Positions 62,531 through 64,000 of a DNA stretch of 64,000 nucleotides are shown here, piece by piece. Numbering within the stretch: position 1 is the first letter of the stretch; each line of letters starts with the position of its first letter. The position numbers and the translations under genes are program-made. The notes below the pieces were generated by a model that worked only from the letters and a program-made list of their open reading frames with translations, was not told where the DNA came from and made no database searches. This DNA comes from DATDAH01 sp963792205 (GTDB taxonomy: Bacteria; Actinomycetota; Acidimicrobiia; Acidimicrobiales; DATDAH01): contig CAWBVI010000002.1 of the NCBI GenBank assembly GCA_963792205.1, forward strand, positions 248,001 to 312,000, in the 5' to 3' direction.

Positions 62531-62932
62531 CGCAGCCCGTCGAGTCGGTCACGGGGTTGGTTGATGGCGAAGGCTTCGGCCGTCCGATCATGCCGCCCAC
62601 GTGGAGTGGCCGAGGAGCACTGAACTGGCGACCGTCGGCCAGATCCCGAGGTCGTCCACCAACGCCAACAGGTCAGTCTCGAACAGCTCGAGGGTGTAGT
62701 CCTGGGTGCGGGGCGGATGGTCACTGGCGCCGTGGCCGCGGAGGTCCGGGGCCACGACGTGCCAGCCCCGCTCGGTCAGACGTTCCCACCAGTCGCCGAA
62801 ATCCTCCTTGGCCCCCATGAACCCGTGGACCATGAGCAATGGACGGCCCCCGACCCCTGCCTCGGCGATCTCGAGCTCGACGTCGCCCGCCCGGACCTGC
62901 CGGATGGAGACGTTGGTGGGGGGCACGGTCAT
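62531..62932 (-). pseudogene. Alpha/beta hydrolase, N-terminal half with indels
   Basis: From ATG 62932 (ribosome site AGGGAG) the frame is clean for about 105 residues: GRPLLMVHGFMGAKEDFGDW, VVAPDLRGHGASDHPP, LELFETDLLALVDDLG, then LLGHS at the nucleophile elbow. Two extra bases near 62601-62606 break the frame; the next frame gives GGMI, then AEAFAINQPRDRLDGL and LMDT fragments. The C-terminal half, with catalytic Asp and His, cannot be found, so truncation or assembly error is likely. Confidence 0.65.
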
Positions 62933-63168
62933 CAGTGGCTCCCTGTGCTGGTGACGGCCCTCGTGGCTCGGCGGAAACGCAAATGCGCAACCTAGGCGGC
63001 GGGGCTCGCACCGCTGCGGCGCCCAGAGCGACAGCTGCGACCTCGCCCCCGGCCGCGACACGCCCGCGATCTCCTGCGAACGCCCCTGACGGCCGCGGAC
63101 CTCACCAGCCAGGGTCATTGGTGTCGGCCGGCGGGAGGGGATGGCCATGGGACGAAATCGGACCTGCC

Positions 63169-63604
63169 TTACTCGTCGGTCGGCCCCGACCGCGTCCGGC
63201 GAGCAGTTCCTTCGAGGTCGATGCGCACGGTGAGGAGGTCGGTGCCCATGGCTCGCACCATCAGCGCATTGACCGGTCGGCCGATTGTGCGCAAGCGGGC
63301 GTGGGGGTCGTCGTCCGGCAGGAGGTGCGCGCGTCCGGTGTGCCAGGTCCGGCCGACACGGACCCGCACGCTGGGATTGGCCTCGATGTTGCGGACGTAG
63401 TTGGCCTCGTGCCCGTGCTCGGCGACGATCCAGGAGCTTCGGCCGTCGCGGTCGAGGCCGATTCGACGGGTGCGTCCCGGGTCCGCTGCGCCGTCCGATG
63501 TCGCGAGCGGGCTGCTGGGGCAGCACGCCGGGTCCGACCAGCGCATCGGTGGGTTGGACGACACGCTGCGGGGCGCGACGGAACGACACGCTGATCGGCC
63601 GCCG
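63169..63604 (-). pseudogene. Deazaflavin(F420)-dependent nitroreductase-family (Ddn-like) protein with indel
   Basis: The C-terminal 90 residues are clear: RIGLDRDGRSSWIVAEHGHE, ANYVRNIEANPSVRVRVGRT, WHTGRAHLLPDDDPHARLRT, LLTVRIDLEG; this is the split-barrel F420 enzyme family (Ddn/FGD-type nitroreductases). N-terminal helix FRRAPQRVVQPTDAL lies in another frame, so at least one indel occurs near 63480. 5-prime end approximate. The 62933-63168 gap shows nothing I could identify. Confidence 0.65.
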
Positions 63605-63691
63605 CGGCAATGACCTCGGCAACGGTGGCGCCCGCAGCGACGCTGGGTCCTCGCCCACGGCGAGACACCGGGGATCTGGTGCGCCGCCCGA

Positions 63692-63716
63692 TGACGGCCG
63701 GCGCCAGCGGCCGTCA
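63692..63716. terminator. Hairpin overlapping the ohr stop codon
   Basis: TGACGGCCG-GCGCCAG-CGGCCGTCA is a perfect 9-pair stem with a 7-base loop whose right arm contains the ohr stop codon. No T-tract. Likely the 3-prime hairpin of ohr. Confidence 0.5.
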
Positions 63717-64000
63717 CACGACCTGCAGGGTGACCTCGATGTTGCCCCGGGTGGCGTTGGAGTACGGGCACACCTCGTGGGCCTTGTGCGTCAGGGCCAG
63801 CGCGGTGTCGTCGTCGAGGTTGGGGGCGTGGACGTCGAGCTCGACGGCGAGACCGAACCCGCCGGTCTCGAGCACGCCGATGCTGACGCTGGCCGACACC
63901 GCGGAATCAGTGAGGTCGGCGTCCTTGCCGATGAGCTTGAGCGCCGAATGGAAGCAGGCGGCGTAACCAGCGGCGAACAGCTGCTCGGGGTTGGTCGCGC
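63714..64000 (-). CDS. ohr: Organic hydroperoxide resistance protein, C-terminal part
   Basis: The last 94 residues of an OsmC/Ohr peroxidase that reduces organic hydroperoxides. TNPEQLFAAGYAACFHSALK holds the first redox Cys and HEVCPYSNATRGNIEVTL the second, the Ohr-specific context. The 5-prime end is outside the window. Confidence 0.93.
   Translation of the reverse strand, partial: ATNPEQLFAAGYAACFHSALKLIGKDADLTDSAVSASVSIGVLETGGFGLAVELDVHAPNLDDDTALALTHKAHEVCPYSNATRGNIEVTLQVV

Overview
The window is very GC-rich DNA, tightly packed on both strands, with many GTG starts and many 4-base ATGA/GTGA gene overlaps. The gene content points to an actinobacterium: three luciferase-like F420-type oxidoreductases plus a Ddn-like deazaflavin enzyme, an Rpf-type cell-wall lytic enzyme, small actinobacterial families (DUF3039, DUF2510, DUF2786), a mycobacterial-style class III cyclase, and thiolase/OB-fold pairs of the steroid and fatty acyl-CoA type. 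Placement near Acidimicrobiia (Iamia/Ilumatobacter-like) is an inference from gene style, not shown by a marker gene.

Layout. 0-9.7 kb: housekeeping and stress genes (pcm fragment, DUF4234, DUF2786, a PLP decarboxylase, FKBP, typA, a DEAD-box helicase fused to a cold-shock domain, a PhyH dioxygenase). 9.8-16.3 kb: envelope genes (lipoprotein, FG-GAP protein, Rpf-like enzyme, secreted phospholipase A2) with an MFS pump and an adenylate cyclase; two CRP-type sites precede the Rpf gene. 16.4-19 kb: a polar amino-acid ABC transporter. 19-28 kb: mixed genes including a TetR/MFS efflux operon with a well-formed operator and adenosine deaminase. 28-49 kb: a CoA, F420 and steroid-like catabolic island (LLM oxidoreductases, two enoyl-CoA hydratases, acyl-CoA ligase, D-aminoacylase-like amidohydrolase, esterase, APH-like protein, two OB-fold and two thiolase-like proteins behind a KstR-type operator, SDR). 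49-54 kb: molybdate transport (ModB, ModC, MerR-TOBE regulator, no ModA), flanked by two paralogous SGNH hydrolases and followed by an MscS channel. 53.8-58.8 kb: valS, cysS and a HEPN-like coiled-coil protein. 58.9-60.1 kb: acyl-CoA dehydrogenase. 60.26-63.6 kb: indel-riddled remnants of several genes. The window ends in a partial ohr.

Regulatory and structural themes. Many genes lack a Shine-Dalgarno sequence but carry a TAnnnT-like -10 box 6-8 bases before the start codon, which suggests leaderless transcription; two divergent pairs share a -10 region. Long imperfect palindromes lie just after stop codons, and three of them (near 9.8, 20.3 and 40.9 kb) form one repeat family.

Sequence quality. 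Four otherwise intact genes (lipoprotein, MFS pump, acyl-CoA ligase, valS) each contain exactly one extra base. Because valS is normally essential, these are more likely sequence errors than true pseudogenes. The dense indels after 60.26 kb are either a low-quality stretch or real decay.
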